A stretch of DNA of 64,000 nucleotides, from NCBI GenBank assembly GCA_020247545.1, contig JADCIX010000011.1, positions 1 to 64,000 on the forward strand, given 5' to 3'. The position numbers were made by a program, and so were the translations under genes. Every line of letters begins with the position of its first letter. Position 1 is the stretch's first letter. Shown here piece after piece: positions 53,799-64,000 of the stretch. The DNA comes from Rhodocyclaceae bacterium (lineage in GTDB: Bacteria > Pseudomonadota > Gammaproteobacteria > Burkholderiales > Usitatibacteraceae). The notes beneath the pieces are model-generated. The model was not told where the DNA came from, searched no databases, and worked only from the letters and a program-made list of their open reading frames with translations.

Positions 53799-54060
53799 GG
53801 TAATGCTCCGTTTCACCCCGGCTGGCCTTGGGCGCAGAAATGAGCCGGATTCGTTCTCCGCGCGGCGTGTGGATGACAACTAACACTCGACCGAGTGAAT
53901 CCATGCCCAAAGTGATTAACCGCTGTTCACCTTCTGAGTCGGGATCTTCGATAGTGAATGCAAATGGGTCGCGCAGAGCCTGTTCCGCATGAGAAAAGCT
54001 GACCTTGTGCTTTTTGAGGTTTGTCTGCGCTTTATCGGGGTCGAATTCGATGTCCACCAT
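53791..54060 (-). CDS. brnT: BrnT ribonuclease toxin
   Basis: An 89-residue toxin of the BrnT family, a RelE-fold ribonuclease that blocks translation. DPDKAQTNLKKHKVSFSHAEQALRDPF, then GEQRLITLGMDSLGRVLVVIHT and RIRLISAPKASRGE, contain the conserved Lys/His, Arg and Glu residues. ATG 54060 is preferred over ATG 54072, which lies inside the palindromic operator. Position just downstream of the operator and repeat context suggests mobile cargo. Confidence 0.92.
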   Translation of the reverse strand: MVDIEFDPDKAQTNLKKHKVSFSHAEQALRDPFAFTIEDPDSEGEQRLITLGMDSLGRVLVVIHTPRGERIRLISAPKASRGETEHYHA

Positions 54061-54065
54061 TGCAT

Positions 54066-54084
54066 TATGCATATCGTATGCATA
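54066..54084. promoter_or_regulatory. Palindromic operator of brnTA
   Basis: TATGCATA-TCG-TATGCATA is a perfect inverted repeat (also a direct repeat) a few bases before brnT. Its TATGCATA units double as a -10 element. It is a likely binding site for BrnA or the BrnTA complex. Confidence 0.7.
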
Positions 54085-54268
54085 TAGTCAACAGCGTGGT
54101 AATCAGACCGAGTTCAGGAACCGCTGCTTGTGGCCGAAAACCGCATCGTCAATCTATCAGCAAATTCTTTTACAGCACTCATACGTTCGGATGACCCATC
54201 GCCGACATTCGACGCTGGAACTCGACGCGAGAATGCAGGTTCATGCCTAAAGCCGTCGACAACCCTTC

Positions 54269-55015
54269 TTAATTAGTCTTTCCTTCCCGCATATCCTTCT
54301 CTGCTTCAGCGATTACGTCGCGAAGAAGTTCCACAACCTCTTTTGGTTGGGACAGCAGTTCTTTCTTGCAGACTGCCATTACTGGTTTATGTTGGATTGC
54401 ATTCGAGATGAGAGACCATCTTGCGGAACCTCCAACTGAGAGACGGGAAATGTCGCCCCTCACATTGATCCAAGGTAGGGCTGAAATGATTCTTACGACT
54501 GGTGCGCTATCGCCCGTTGCCATGAAGTTACCCCAAAGCGCATCCAGCACCCACGGCCCCTGCTCCAGCGGTAGTTCTAACAAACCAAGTCGCCCATTTG
54601 CTAACAGATGGTCGATCATTTCCTTCTGTTTCGGCATAGCTTTGGACAGCCGCTGCAATAGCTGTTTCGCTTCCGGATAGGTTGAGTACCAGATTCCCAA
54701 AACAAGCATAGGTTGGTCGACTTCAGAAAGCGAAGCGAGTTTTTCGCCAACCGATGGTGCCGACGTCGGATTTTTGGAGAATATTCCGGCCGTAAAGCCG
54801 ATGAAGAACGGAGCCTTCTGCCCTTCCTTCATGAACCCCTTTGCGCTGGCGGAAAGTAGCGCCTCAGCGACACGTTGAGGTTCGGGCTTCGTATAGTAGT
54901 AAGTGATCCACCGTCCTAATGCATTTGCATCGGCAAATTTCCCTTGCGATGCGAAAGCTGGCGCACCTACTATCAAGGCGACAGCTAGCAGTAGCGCGCG
55001 GACGATAGTCTTCAT
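54269..55015 (-). CDS. Exported protein of unknown function
   Basis: A 248-residue secreted protein: signal peptide ending APAFA (residue 22), then a mostly helical mature part without Cys until VCKKEL near the C-terminus. Helix-rich stretches (EPQRVAEALLSASAKGF, EAKQLLQRLSKAMPKQ) are visible, but no domain is recognised. It ends in a Lys/Glu-rich tail. Repeat R2 sits 26 bases upstream in the same orientation and brnTA follows on the same strand. Confidence 0.75.
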   Translation of the reverse strand: MKTIVRALLLAVALIVGAPAFASQGKFADANALGRWITYYYTKPEPQRVAEALLSASAKGFMKEGQKAPFFIGFTAGIFSKNPTSAPSVGEKLASLSEVDQPMLVLGIWYSTYPEAKQLLQRLSKAMPKQKEMIDHLLANGRLGLLELPLEQGPWVLDALWGNFMATGDSAPVVRIISALPWINVRGDISRLSVGGSARWSLISNAIQHKPVMAVCKKELLSQPKEVVELLRDVIAEAEKDMREGKTN

Positions 55016-55040
55016 GGCCGCGCTCTAAAACAAAACACGC

Positions 55041-55129
55041 GGGTTTGGAGTCAATTTGTTTTTCATTTGATTCTCTCGATCAAAATATGAAATTAGACCG
55101 CGACCGTGAAGTACCGCTTCTGGCCGATT
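55041..55129 (-). repeat. Dispersed repeat R2, copy 3 (minus strand)
   Basis: Minus strand: AATCGGCCAGAAGCGG, then TCTAATTTCATATTTTGATC, GAGAGAATCAAATG, AAAAACAAATTGACTCC(AAACCC); 89 bp, aligning end to end with 46836-46923. It lies 26 bases before the exported-protein gene, co-directional. Confidence 0.75.
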
Positions 55130-55260
55130 CTGCCCAACTCGCCGTCGTTCCACAAGGACATCTACCTAACAATTCCACGCGATTCTCCGCATAACCATTT
55201 AATTGCCGTCCACGGTTAACAAGACCGCGTCGGCACGCGGCGGCGTGCCAAACGTGTGCT

Positions 55261-56379
55261 CTAGCTCGACACCAATTGTTTGTGTGTCGATATCGACATC
55301 AACATGCCAAATCCCAGGCACAGCGAAAGGATCGCGGTGCCGCCGTAGCTCATGAGTGGTAGTGGCACCCCCACCACAGGGAGAATGCCGCTCACCATAC
55401 CAATATTCACAAACGCGTAGGTGAAAAACGACATCGTCAGCGCACCGGCGAGCAAACGTGAAAAGCTCGTCGAGGCGTTCATCGCAATCATGAATCCACG
55501 ACCAATGACGATCAAGTAGAGACACAGCAACAACAGTGTGCCGACCAGACCAAACTCTTCACCGAACACCGCAAGAATAAAGTCAGTCGACCGCTCGGGA
55601 ATGAAATCAAGCTGTGCCTGCGAGCCGTTTAGCCAACCCTTACCTAGTACGCCGCCTGAGCCAATTGCAATAGTGGATTGGATGATGTGATAACCCGCGC
55701 CAAGGGGATCCTTCATCGGGTCGAGTAATGTGAGAACGCGTTCACGCTGATAGTCATGCAATAGCGGCCATAAGAAAGGCAGCGCGACGGCACCAGCGAC
55801 ACCGGCACTAATAAGAATGCGCCAAGAAAGCCCGGCAAGAAAAATGACAAAGAAGCCCGCTGAAAACACCAGAATGGATGTTCCCAAATCCGGCTGTCGC
55901 ATCACCAAGCCTGTGGGCAACATCAGAATCAAACCCGCCAGCGCGTAGTCCCGCCAGTTGAGGCCTTCTTCTTTTTTGTGAAAGTACCACGCCAAAATCA
56001 GCGGCATGCCGAGCTTCATGATTTCGGAAGGCTGTATGGTGACAAAGCCGAAATTCAGCCAGCGGCGCGCGCCGTTGCGGATTTCACCAAACAAAGCAAC
56101 ACTCACGAGCAGCATCAAGCCCACGATGTATACCGGGATGGCGATGCGCATGAGGGTTTGTGGCGAGACGTTTGCAACAATCCACATGGCGATGAAGGCT
56201 ACCGCAAAATTTCGCAGCTGGCCGAACGCTCGGTCAAACGAATCTCCTCCCGACGCCGAGTAGACAGCGGTCAGCGAAATCGCCGCCAACACGACAATGA
56301 CAACCATCAGCGGTCCGTCAAGGCGACGAGTCGCAATATCGAAGACGCGTTCCACTACAGCGGTGATCCTCATGGACAC
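55261..56379 (-). CDS. rodA: Rod-shape peptidoglycan polymerase RodA
   Basis: SEDS-family glycosyltransferase that polymerises glycan strands in the elongasome. The 372-residue product has about ten membrane helices. RWLNFGFVTIQPSEIMKLGMPLILAWYF carries the SEDS signature, RQPDLGTSILVF includes the essential Asp, and FIPERSTDFILAVFGEEFGL and VPLPLMSYGGTAIL are typical. It follows mrdA by 30 bases at the end of the mreBCD-mrdA-rodA operon. Confidence 0.97.
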   Translation of the reverse strand: MSMRITAVVERVFDIATRRLDGPLMVVIVVLAAISLTAVYSASGGDSFDRAFGQLRNFAVAFIAMWIVANVSPQTLMRIAIPVYIVGLMLLVSVALFGEIRNGARRWLNFGFVTIQPSEIMKLGMPLILAWYFHKKEEGLNWRDYALAGLILMLPTGLVMRQPDLGTSILVFSAGFFVIFLAGLSWRILISAGVAGAVALPFLWPLLHDYQRERVLTLLDPMKDPLGAGYHIIQSTIAIGSGGVLGKGWLNGSQAQLDFIPERSTDFILAVFGEEFGLVGTLLLLCLYLIVIGRGFMIAMNASTSFSRLLAGALTMSFFTYAFVNIGMVSGILPVVGVPLPLMSYGGTAILSLCLGFGMLMSISTHKQLVSS

Positions 56380-56409
56380 TTCACCGTTTGGATTCCGGTT
56401 CGTGCAGGC

Positions 56410-58311
56410 CTAGCGCGAAGGATCAAGGTCGTAGTCCCGCCGTTTGCGTTTGGCCAAGTCTGGCAACTTGCCAAGCAAGTAGTAATCAAAAATCTCCCGG
56501 GCAATCGGCGACGCCGTGCCGCCGCCACCGCCACCATTTTCGACCAGCAGCGCCAGTGCGATCTTGGGTTGGTCAGCCGGGGCAAAGCCGATAAACAGTG
56601 CATGGTCACGGTGCCGTTCATCAATTTTCCGCGCGTCGTACTTTTCGCCCTGCTTGATGGCGATGACCTGCGCGGTGCCAGTCTTTCCCGCAATTGAGTA
56701 TCCCGCTCCCGCACCGGCTGACGCGGCGGTTCCTCCAGGCAGCATCACGTCGACCATCGCCCGGCGGACGAGATTCAGATGCTCGGGTTTGAAGCTGAGT
56801 TCACTCTGTGGTGGCGGTTTATAGCTCCGCTTTTCGTTTGTTTTGGAATTGATGACTTCTTTAAGCAGGTGCGGTGTGACCTGTGTGCCGCCGTTTGCGA
56901 GAATTGCCGTCGCTGTGGCAAGTTGCAGTGGTGTCGCGAGCCAGTACCCCTGCCCGATCGCCACTGGAATTGTATCGCCCGCATACCACTTTTGTTTGAA
57001 GCGTTTTTGTTTCCACTCTTGTGACGGCATGAGGCCAGTCAGCTCGCCGTCAATATCAATGCCGTTCTTACTGCCAAAACCGAACGGTGTCATAAACGCG
57101 TTGATCCTGTCGATACCGAGATCGTTGCCGAGCCCGTAGTAATAGGTGTCACACGAGACAACGATCGACTTGTGCAAATTCACAACGCCGTGTCCGCCTT
57201 TTTTCCAGTCTCGATACGGCCGCGCCAAGCCGGGCAGCATCCACTGGCCCGGATCAACAATTGAATATTCGGGCGTGCGCTTACCATTTTCGAGCGCTGC
57301 CAGCGCCATAAACGGCTTGATGGTCGAGCCCGGAGGGTATTGACCACGCAGTGCGCGGTTGTTTAGAGGCTTGTCTTCGGAGTTATTCAGCAAATCCCAA
57401 TTGACCGGATCAATGCCATCCACAAACAAGTTTGGATCGAAGCCCGGCTTGGAGACAAACGCCAAAACTTCGCCGTTGGAGGGATCTAGCGCGACCAGTG
57501 CGCCGCGAAACTCGCCAAAGGCTTCTTCAACAACCTGTTGCAACTTGATGTCGAGCGTCAAACGTAGATTGTTACCCGCAACCGGTTCGGACTTTGCCAG
57601 CGATCGGATGGCGCGACCGCCGGCATCAATTTCAACCTGCTCACTTCCCGTCGTGCCGTGTAGTTCGGCTTCGTAACTTCCCTCGATGCCGAGCTTGCCG
57701 ATGTGATCGGTGCCTTTGTAGTTGCGCGAAAGATTGTCGGCCTCAATCTTCTTTAGATCTGCGTCGTTGATACGACCGATGTAGCCAATGGCGTGGGACG
57801 CCACTTCGCCAAACGGATAGTTGCGAAACAAACGAGCGCGAATATCGAAGCCCAGAAAGCGATATCGATTGACGGCAAAGCGCGCGACCTCGGCTTCAGT
57901 TAAGCGATTGCGAATTGGTAACGATTCGAAACTTTTGCTCTCTTCCAGCAGGCGTTTAAAACGCCGCCGATCTTTCGGTTGAATATCGATAATCGTGGCG
58001 AGATCATCGAGCACTTTTTCGAGGTGTTGCACCTTCGACGGCGTCACTTCCAGGGTAAAGGCGGAATAGTTGGCGGCGAGTACTTCGCCGTTGCGATCGT
58101 AGATCACGCCGCGATTGGGCACGACGGGCACAACCGAGATGCGGTTCGCCTCTGCCATGGTGTGGTACTGATCGCGCTTCACGACTTGCAAATAAATCAG
58201 GCGAGAGGCGAGCAATAAGAAGGCCACGAGAATGGCGATGGTCGCGACGATGACACGGCTGCGAAAGACATTTAGTTCCGCCTCACGATTCTTGATATTT
58301 GTGCCGACCAA
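56410..58311 (-). CDS. mrdA: Penicillin-binding protein 2
   Basis: Class B transpeptidase of the elongasome. The 633-residue product has one N-terminal membrane helix (residues 19-40), a pedestal with YDRNGEVLA (71-79), and the transpeptidase domain: Ser329 in GSTIK, SCD (386-388) as the SxN variant, and KTG (543-545). It lies between mreD (13 bases) and rodA. The SxD in place of SxN is characteristic of PBP2. Confidence 0.97.
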   Translation of the reverse strand: MVGTNIKNREAELNVFRSRVIVATIAILVAFLLLASRLIYLQVVKRDQYHTMAEANRISVVPVVPNRGVIYDRNGEVLAANYSAFTLEVTPSKVQHLEKVLDDLATIIDIQPKDRRRFKRLLEESKSFESLPIRNRLTEAEVARFAVNRYRFLGFDIRARLFRNYPFGEVASHAIGYIGRINDADLKKIEADNLSRNYKGTDHIGKLGIEGSYEAELHGTTGSEQVEIDAGGRAIRSLAKSEPVAGNNLRLTLDIKLQQVVEEAFGEFRGALVALDPSNGEVLAFVSKPGFDPNLFVDGIDPVNWDLLNNSEDKPLNNRALRGQYPPGSTIKPFMALAALENGKRTPEYSIVDPGQWMLPGLARPYRDWKKGGHGVVNLHKSIVVSCDTYYYGLGNDLGIDRINAFMTPFGFGSKNGIDIDGELTGLMPSQEWKQKRFKQKWYAGDTIPVAIGQGYWLATPLQLATATAILANGGTQVTPHLLKEVINSKTNEKRSYKPPPQSELSFKPEHLNLVRRAMVDVMLPGGTAASAGAGAGYSIAGKTGTAQVIAIKQGEKYDARKIDERHRDHALFIGFAPADQPKIALALLVENGGGGGGTASPIAREIFDYYLLGKLPDLAKRKRRDYDLDPSR

Positions 58312-58324
58312 CTTGTGCCGCCCG

Positions 58325-58849
58325 CTACATCATGACGGCGTCTGAACGACGACGAAATCGCGGCAATGTCGCCACAAAATGAAGCGGCATCCACAGCACA
58401 GCACCGACAGCCGGCGCGAGGGCCAACGTGAGGCCGGCAAAATCGCGGCCAAGGGACAGGTTCAGTCCTACATAAAGCAGTTGCGCGACAAATAGGATGC
58501 CCAACATATGCAGCGCCTGCTCGGCCACCGTCAAGTGCAAGATTCGAATTCTGAGTAGTTGGGTGAGAAACACCGCCACAACATATACAAATGCATGCTG
58601 GCCTAAAAGTGCACTATCGGCGACGTCCATGACCATCCCTAACGCAAACGCCCAAGTCTGTCCGATGCTGCGCGGCTCGTGCACCACCCAATAGAGCAAC
58701 AGTAGCAAAACGAAGTCAGGGCGCGCCTGTAGCATCCATCCCGCCCATGGCAGCAGGCTCACGACCAACGCCGCAAACAGCGACACCAACACCAATCGCA
58801 GCGGTGCGGGAGGGCGTAGAACATCGCGGGAGACCGGGGAAAGATCCAT
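58325..58849 (-). CDS. mreD: Rod shape-determining protein MreD
   Basis: A 174-residue inner-membrane protein of the elongasome. Five to six hydrophobic helices are evident (LVLVSLFAALVVSLLPWAGWML; FVLLLLLYWVVHEP; FALGMVMDV with the conserved GLxxDV-like loop). It follows mreC with 17 bases between genes. Weak primary conservation is expected; operon position settles the call. Confidence 0.94.
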   Translation of the reverse strand: MDLSPVSRDVLRPPAPLRLVLVSLFAALVVSLLPWAGWMLQARPDFVLLLLLYWVVHEPRSIGQTWAFALGMVMDVADSALLGQHAFVYVVAVFLTQLLRIRILHLTVAEQALHMLGILFVAQLLYVGLNLSLGRDFAGLTLALAPAVGAVLWMPLHFVATLPRFRRRSDAVMM

Positions 58850-58866
58850 GTCTTTGCCTCTCGTGC

Positions 58867-59937
58867 CTATCGGTCGCGCAAAGCGCGCTTGGCTTCACGC
58901 TTGGCTTCACGTTTGGTCTGGGTTCCCTTGGCGGAGCCAGCAAGGTCATAAGTTTTGACGTCTGGTTGCGGGTAGGAGGTCCCAGTACTGGTCAGCACTT
59001 TCACAAAACGATGGTGGTCCGGCGCGGTTGAAGGTTGTGCGACGATGCGCGCAAACGACAAGGCGGGATTCTTGTCAACCATGGTCACCCTCGCGACGGC
59101 GAGTCCGGCGGGGTAGGTACCGTCTATCCCGGAGGTCACCAGTTCGTCGCCGACTTCTATATCCGCCGCCACCGGGATGAACGGCAACTCGATAGTGCCT
59201 TCACGTCCGCCGCCAACCGCAACCGCACGCAACCCACTCTGCGCACGGCTGGCAGGTGCCGATTCGGCAGCGACGATCTCGGTGCCGGGCGCTGTCATTT
59301 CCGTAGCCAGTGTTGCTGCATTTGATGCCGCAGACTTCGGCAGCGCAGCCGTGGCGGGGGCCGAACGAACAATCATGACCGGAACCGATTGATCCTTCTC
59401 CGTGGTGAGAGTGACTTCCGCCGAGCTCATGCCCAGTGCAGTGACTTGTCCGACCACGCCGACACCATCTATGACTGCATCACCAGCCTTGATGCCGCTA
59501 CTCAAACCGCGGTTGATGATGATCCTGCGTGCAAATGGATTGCGTGCATCGCGGATAATTTCGGCTACCACACCATCGCGACTGAAGCGTTCATTCGCCG
59601 AATTGAGCACCGCAATCTGTGTTTGTTCAGACAAGATCAAACGCGCCCGCTGGCCTTGCGCGCTCAGCATCAACACTTGTTCGTTGAGCGCTTTGTTTTC
59701 GGCGAGTAGCTTGTCCTTCGCGATTAAGTACGCACCGATATCCCGCACCACATTGCCCGGCAACATCAATGCGTGTTCAATCGGTGTCAACACCGTCGAA
59801 ACGCCAACCCTCACCACAGATAACGCTTGGAACCGGTGGTCCGCTATCATCACTGCGACCGCCACGAGTCCAAAAAACGTGACGCGCGCTAACGGCGAGG
59901 GACCCCGCGTAAAGAAATTTTCCTGATAGGCGGCCAC
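58867..59937 (-). CDS. mreC: Rod shape-determining protein MreC
   Basis: A 356-residue bitopic protein that links MreB to the periplasmic peptidoglycan synthases. One N-terminal membrane helix (residues 17-35), a coiled coil (LIAKDKLLAENKALNEQVLML, about 68-88) and the two beta-barrel lobes (VVAEIIRDARNPFARRIIINRG and GDAVIDGVGVVGQV) fit the family. A low-complexity Ala/Ser stretch (SAPATAALPKSAASNAA) is an unusual insertion between beta-domains. The C-terminal tail is basic. Confidence 0.95.
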   Translation of the reverse strand: MAAYQENFFTRGPSPLARVTFFGLVAVAVMIADHRFQALSVVRVGVSTVLTPIEHALMLPGNVVRDIGAYLIAKDKLLAENKALNEQVLMLSAQGQRARLILSEQTQIAVLNSANERFSRDGVVAEIIRDARNPFARRIIINRGLSSGIKAGDAVIDGVGVVGQVTALGMSSAEVTLTTEKDQSVPVMIVRSAPATAALPKSAASNAATLATEMTAPGTEIVAAESAPASRAQSGLRAVAVGGGREGTIELPFIPVAADIEVGDELVTSGIDGTYPAGLAVARVTMVDKNPALSFARIVAQPSTAPDHHRFVKVLTSTGTSYPQPDVKTYDLAGSAKGTQTKREAKREAKRALRDR

Positions 59938-60012
59938 GCTACTTGACTACCCCGTCGAAGCCACCCGCACAGCAGGCGACAGGCTGGCTTGCGAAGTAGA
60001 CGTGCGACATGT

Positions 60013-61451
<1,439 letters not shown>

Positions 61452-61751
61452 ATGTCCTTTGATGCCACCACCTTACATCGTATCGCCAGCTTGGCGCGTC
61501 TGGATGTGCCAGCCGACCAACTTGCCTCCTTGGGCGCAGAGATGTCCGCCCTTTTGGTCTTGGTTGACCAACTGCAAGGGGTTGATACCAAAGGCGTTGC
61601 GCCACTCGCGCATCCGCTATCAGCTGTCAGCGAAATGGCCTTACGGCTGCGCCCTGACGAGGCATGTGCCGAAATCAACCGCGAAGCCAACATGCAAAAT
61701 GCGCCGATGACCGAAAACGGTCTTTTCCTCGTTCCCAAGGTACTGGATTAG
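61452..61751 (+). CDS. gatC: Asp-tRNA(Asn)/Glu-tRNA(Gln) amidotransferase subunit C
   Basis: Small subunit of the GatCAB amidotransferase, which clamps GatA and GatB. The 99-residue product from ATG 61452 has TLHRIASLARLDVPAD at the N-terminus and the C-terminal LRPDEA...NAPMTENGLFLVPKVLD, both typical. The frame opens further upstream (61332), but the family starts here. gatA follows after 30 bases. Confidence 0.96.
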   Translation: MSFDATTLHRIASLARLDVPADQLASLGAEMSALLVLVDQLQGVDTKGVAPLAHPLSAVSEMALRLRPDEACAEINREANMQNAPMTENGLFLVPKVLD

Positions 61752-61781
61752 CCTGCAAACGATGTTTTCCAGCTGAGCGAC

Positions 61782-63269
61782 ATGAGAACCATCACCGACT
61801 TTTCCCACGCGCTGGCGGCTAAACAGGCTTCGGCCGTCGAGCTTGCCACGGATGCGCTCGCTAAAGCCACTGCGGCGAAGGGTTTGAATGCGTTCCTCCA
61901 CGTCGACGCTGATCTGACCCTTGCCGAGGCTCGTGCCGCTGATAAACAATTCGCCGCTGGGGTCACCAACAAACCCCTGCTTGGCGTACCGATTGCGCAC
62001 AAAGACATTTTTGTCACCTGCGGTTGGCGCTCAACCGCCGGCTCGATGATGCTCGCCAATTACGTCTCGCCGTTTGACGCCACCGTCGTCGAGCGGCTGC
62101 GCGCCGCCGGTATGGTGTGTGTGGGCAAGCTGAATTGTGACGAGTTCGCCATGGGCTCATCGAACGAAAACTCGGCCTTTGGCGCGGTGCAAAACCCGTG
62201 GGATACAAGCCGAATCCCTGGCGGCTCCTCGGGCGGCTCGGCCGCAGCCATCTCAGCCGGAATCGTGCCGGCCAGCACCGGTTCCGACACCGGTGGCTCA
62301 CTTCGTCAGCCCGCCGCGATGACGGGGATCACCGCCATCAAACCAACCTACGGTCGCGTTTCACGCTACGGCATGATCGCCTTTGCCTCGTCGCTCGATC
62401 AAGGCGGGCCGATGGCGCATACGGCTGAAGACTGCGCGCTCGTGCTCGACGCCATGGCAGGATTTGACGAGCGCGATTCAACGTCGCTCGATAGCGAAAA
62501 AGCCAAAGTGTCCATTTGGCGGGCGTTTTCAGGCCAAATTGCCTCAAAACGCCCGTCAAATGTCGAGTTTGCAGGCCTACGTATCGGTGTTCCGAAGGAG
62601 TTTTTTGCCGAAGGGCTGTCAGCCGATGTTGGTGCGCGGGTGACTGAAGCGATCGAAACTTTCAAAAAACACGGCGCAACGGTGGTCGATATTTCGCTGC
62701 CGCGCACGGCGCTGTCCATCCCGGCGTATTACGTCATCGCGCCGGCCGAGGCGTCATCCAACTTGAGCCGCTTTGACGGCATTCGCTTCGGCCACCGCGC
62801 GGCGCAATACGCCGATGTTAACGACATGATCGCCAAGAGCCGCGCCGAAGGCTTCGGCCGCGAGGTGAAACGCCGCATCCTCACCGGCGCGTATGTGCTG
62901 AGCCACGGTTACTACGACGCCTACTACCTTCAGGCCCAGCGCGTGCGCCGCTTGATCGCCCAAGACTTTCAGACGGCGTTCAAATCGTGCGATCTCATCA
63001 TGGGTCCGGTCGCGCCGACCACCGCATGGAAGATCGGCGAGAAGTCGAGCGACCCGGTGGCGATGTATCTGGAGGATATCTTCACCCTCGGCGTCTCGCT
63101 GGCCGGACTGCCCGGCATGTCAGTCCCGTGCGGGTTTGATCACCAAAGGCTGCCGGTGGGATTGCAAATCATCGGCAACTATTTTGAAGAGTCGGCCATG
63201 TTGGCGGCGGCGCACCGCTACCAGCAGTTGACGGACTGGCATCTGCAATCCCCGGGAGGCCACAAATGA
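61782..63269 (+). CDS. gatA: Asp-tRNA(Asn)/Glu-tRNA(Gln) amidotransferase subunit A, with a palindrome-encoded insertion
   Basis: Amidase that releases ammonia from glutamine for transamidation of misacylated tRNAs. The 495-residue product has the amidase signature [10 protein letters not shown] and the triad Lys74 (PIAHKD), Ser149 (cis-Ser in GGSS) and Ser173 (DTGGSLR), at offsets matching other GatA proteins. An extra stretch of about 12 residues, [14 protein letters not shown] (246-259), sits before [11 protein letters not shown] and is encoded by a near-perfect palindrome (62518-62557) that also occurs between genes at 22693-22732. The insertion lies in a surface region between conserved blocks, so activity may be kept. 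It overlaps gatB by 4 bases. Confidence 0.95.
   Translation: MRTITDFSHALAAKQASAVELATDALAKATAAKGLNAFLHVDADLTLAEARAADKQFAAGVTNKPLLGVPIAHKDIFVTCGWRSTAGSMMLANYVSPFDATVVERLRAAGMVCVGKLNCDEFAMGSSNENSAFGAVQNPWDTSRIPGGSSGGSAAAISAGIVPASTGSDTGGSLRQPAAMTGITAIKPTYGRVSRYGMIAFASSLDQGGPMAHTAEDCALVLDAMAGFDERDSTSLDSEKAKVSIWRAFSGQIASKRPSNVEFAGLRIGVPKEFFAEGLSADVGARVTEAIETFKKHGATVVDISLPRTALSIPAYYVIAPAEASSNLSRFDGIRFGHRAAQYADVNDMIAKSRAEGFGREVKRRILTGAYVLSHGYYDAYYLQAQRVRRLIAQDFQTAFKSCDLIMGPVAPTTAWKIGEKSSDPVAMYLEDIFTLGVSLAGLPGMSVPCGFDHQRLPVGLQIIGNYFEESAMLAAAHRYQQLTDWHLQSPGGHK
62518..62557 (+). repeat. Palindromic element inside gatA
   Basis: GGCGGGCGTTTTCAGGC (62518-62534) and GCCTCAAAACGCCCGTC (62541-62557) form a 17-pair stem with one mismatch and one wobble. 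Its reverse complement matches the intergenic palindrome at 22693-22732 (GACGGGC(G/A)TTTT..CTGAAAACGCCCG). In-frame and open, it adds about 12 residues to GatA. Confidence 0.85.
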
Positions 63270-64000
63270 CCTGGGAAATTGTGATCGGCATCGAAACGCA
63301 CGTGCAGCTTGCGACCCGGTCGAAGATTTTTTCGAACGCCTCTACTGCGTTCGGCGCACCACCTAATACGCAAGCTTCGGTCGTGGATTTGGCGCTCCCG
63401 GGCACGCTGCCGGTGATGAACAAACAAGCGGTCGAGTTCGCCATCAAGTTCGGTCTCGCGGTGAACGATGGGCAGACGCATAACATCGCGCGTCGTTCTA
63501 TCTTTGCGCGCAAAAACTACTTTTATCCAGACCTGCCGAAGGGCTACCAAATTTCGCAATTTGAACTGCCGGTTGTCACCGGCGGGTTTGTAGACATTCA
63601 AGTCGGCGAAGGTGAGAAAGCCACTACCAAACGCATCAACCTTACCCGCGCGCATCTTGAAGAAGACGCTGGCAAGTCGCTGCACGAAGGCCTTGAAACA
63701 CCCGGCGTATCGGGCATCGACTTAAACCGCGCGGGCACGCCGCTGTTGGAAATTGTGAGTGAGCCGGAAATGCGTTCGGCGGCGGAAGCCGTGGCGTATG
63801 CCAAAGCGTTGCATGGCCTCGTCACGTGGATCGGTATCTGTGACGGCAACATGCAGGAGGGCTCATTTCGTTGCGATGCCAACGTCTCGGTACGCCGTAT
63901 CGGCGAGCCGCTCGGTACACGCTGCGAAATCAAAAATCTGAATTCGTTCCGCTTCATGGAGCGTGCCATCAACTACGAAGTACGCCGACAAATTGAGTTG
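63266..64000 (+). CDS. gatB: Amidotransferase subunit B, N-terminal part (runs off right edge)
   Basis: First 245 residues of GatB, which binds the tRNA acceptor and forms the activated intermediate. [41 protein letters not shown] and [12 protein letters not shown] are diagnostic, as is [23 protein letters not shown]. The ATG overlaps the gatA stop (ATGA). The rest of the gene lies beyond the window. Confidence 0.98.
   Translation, partial: MTWEIVIGIETHVQLATRSKIFSNASTAFGAPPNTQASVVDLALPGTLPVMNKQAVEFAIKFGLAVNDGQTHNIARRSIFARKNYFYPDLPKGYQISQFELPVVTGGFVDIQVGEGEKATTKRINLTRAHLEEDAGKSLHEGLETPGVSGIDLNRAGTPLLEIVSEPEMRSAAEAVAYAKALHGLVTWIGICDGNMQEGSFRCDANVSVRRIGEPLGTRCEIKNLNSFRFMERAINYEVRRQIEL

Noticed and set aside
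55199-55525. 108-codon minus-strand frame overlapping the end of rodA
   Set aside because: It is an alternative frame of rodA; the RodA frame carries the conserved membrane helices.

Overview
The window is about 64 kb of a Gram-negative chromosome with moderately high GC. Gene order points to a betaproteobacterium: leuS-lptE-holA-proA-nadD-rsfS-rlmH-maf-rng, yggS-proC-yggT divergent from pilT-pilU, metX-metW, and mreBCD-mrdA-rodA divergent from gatCAB are all arrangements familiar from Burkholderiales, Rhodocyclales and Nitrosomonadales. I cannot name a genus. No tRNA, rRNA or CRISPR array was seen.

Layout. 1-1180: an accessory island with the probable 5' end of a group II intron leaving the left edge, a HEAT-like protein gene and dispersed repeats. 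1184-4675: uvrD interrupted by a 362-residue intein. 4798-14683: a long co-directional housekeeping run. 14699-19277: dynamin-like GTPase, yggT, proC and yggS on the minus strand. 19321-21555: type IV pilus retraction ATPases. 21600-28300: an AraC-type regulator behind three phased 21-bp repeats, an rRNA methyltransferase, hemJ, kdsC-kdsD, a CPA2 cation/proton antiporter and a MITE-like palindrome. 28300-36255: pilin-like protein, a sensor kinase without a neighbouring regulator, a glycine-zipper lipoprotein, a sugar/nucleoside kinase and several exported or unknown proteins. 36526-50489: LytS/LytR-type two-component pair, a four-domain rhodanese, S9 peptidase, YVTN propeller protein, Hsp70-like ATPase, small exported proteins, a Nudix gene in a cassette-like setting, a frameshifted HD-domain gene and a TPR/O-GlcNAc-transferase-like protein. 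50608-53336: a spermidine-synthase-like gene divergent from metX-metW, with a candidate attenuator in the metX leader. 53385-55129: BrnT/BrnA toxin-antitoxin and an exported protein between dispersed repeats. 55261-61053: rod-shape operon mreBCD-mrdA-rodA. 61452-64000: gatC, gatA and truncated gatB.

Biologically, most of the window is core: translation (leuS, rsfS, rlmH, gatCAB), replication and repair (holA, uvrD), envelope building (lptE, kdsD/kdsC, mre/mrd), proline, NAD and methionine synthesis, and twitching motility. The accessory signal lies in scattered small blocks. Three of these (185-1020, 46836-47493, 55129-53385 on the minus strand) share one design: an upstream repeat R2, one or a few accessory genes (HEAT; Nudix; exported protein plus brnTA), then a downstream repeat R1, all in the same orientation. 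This may be an undescribed type of dispersed gene cassette. The other notable signals are the UvrD intein, a palindromic element inserted in frame in gatA that matches an intergenic hairpin, the metX attenuator, and the AraC operator array.
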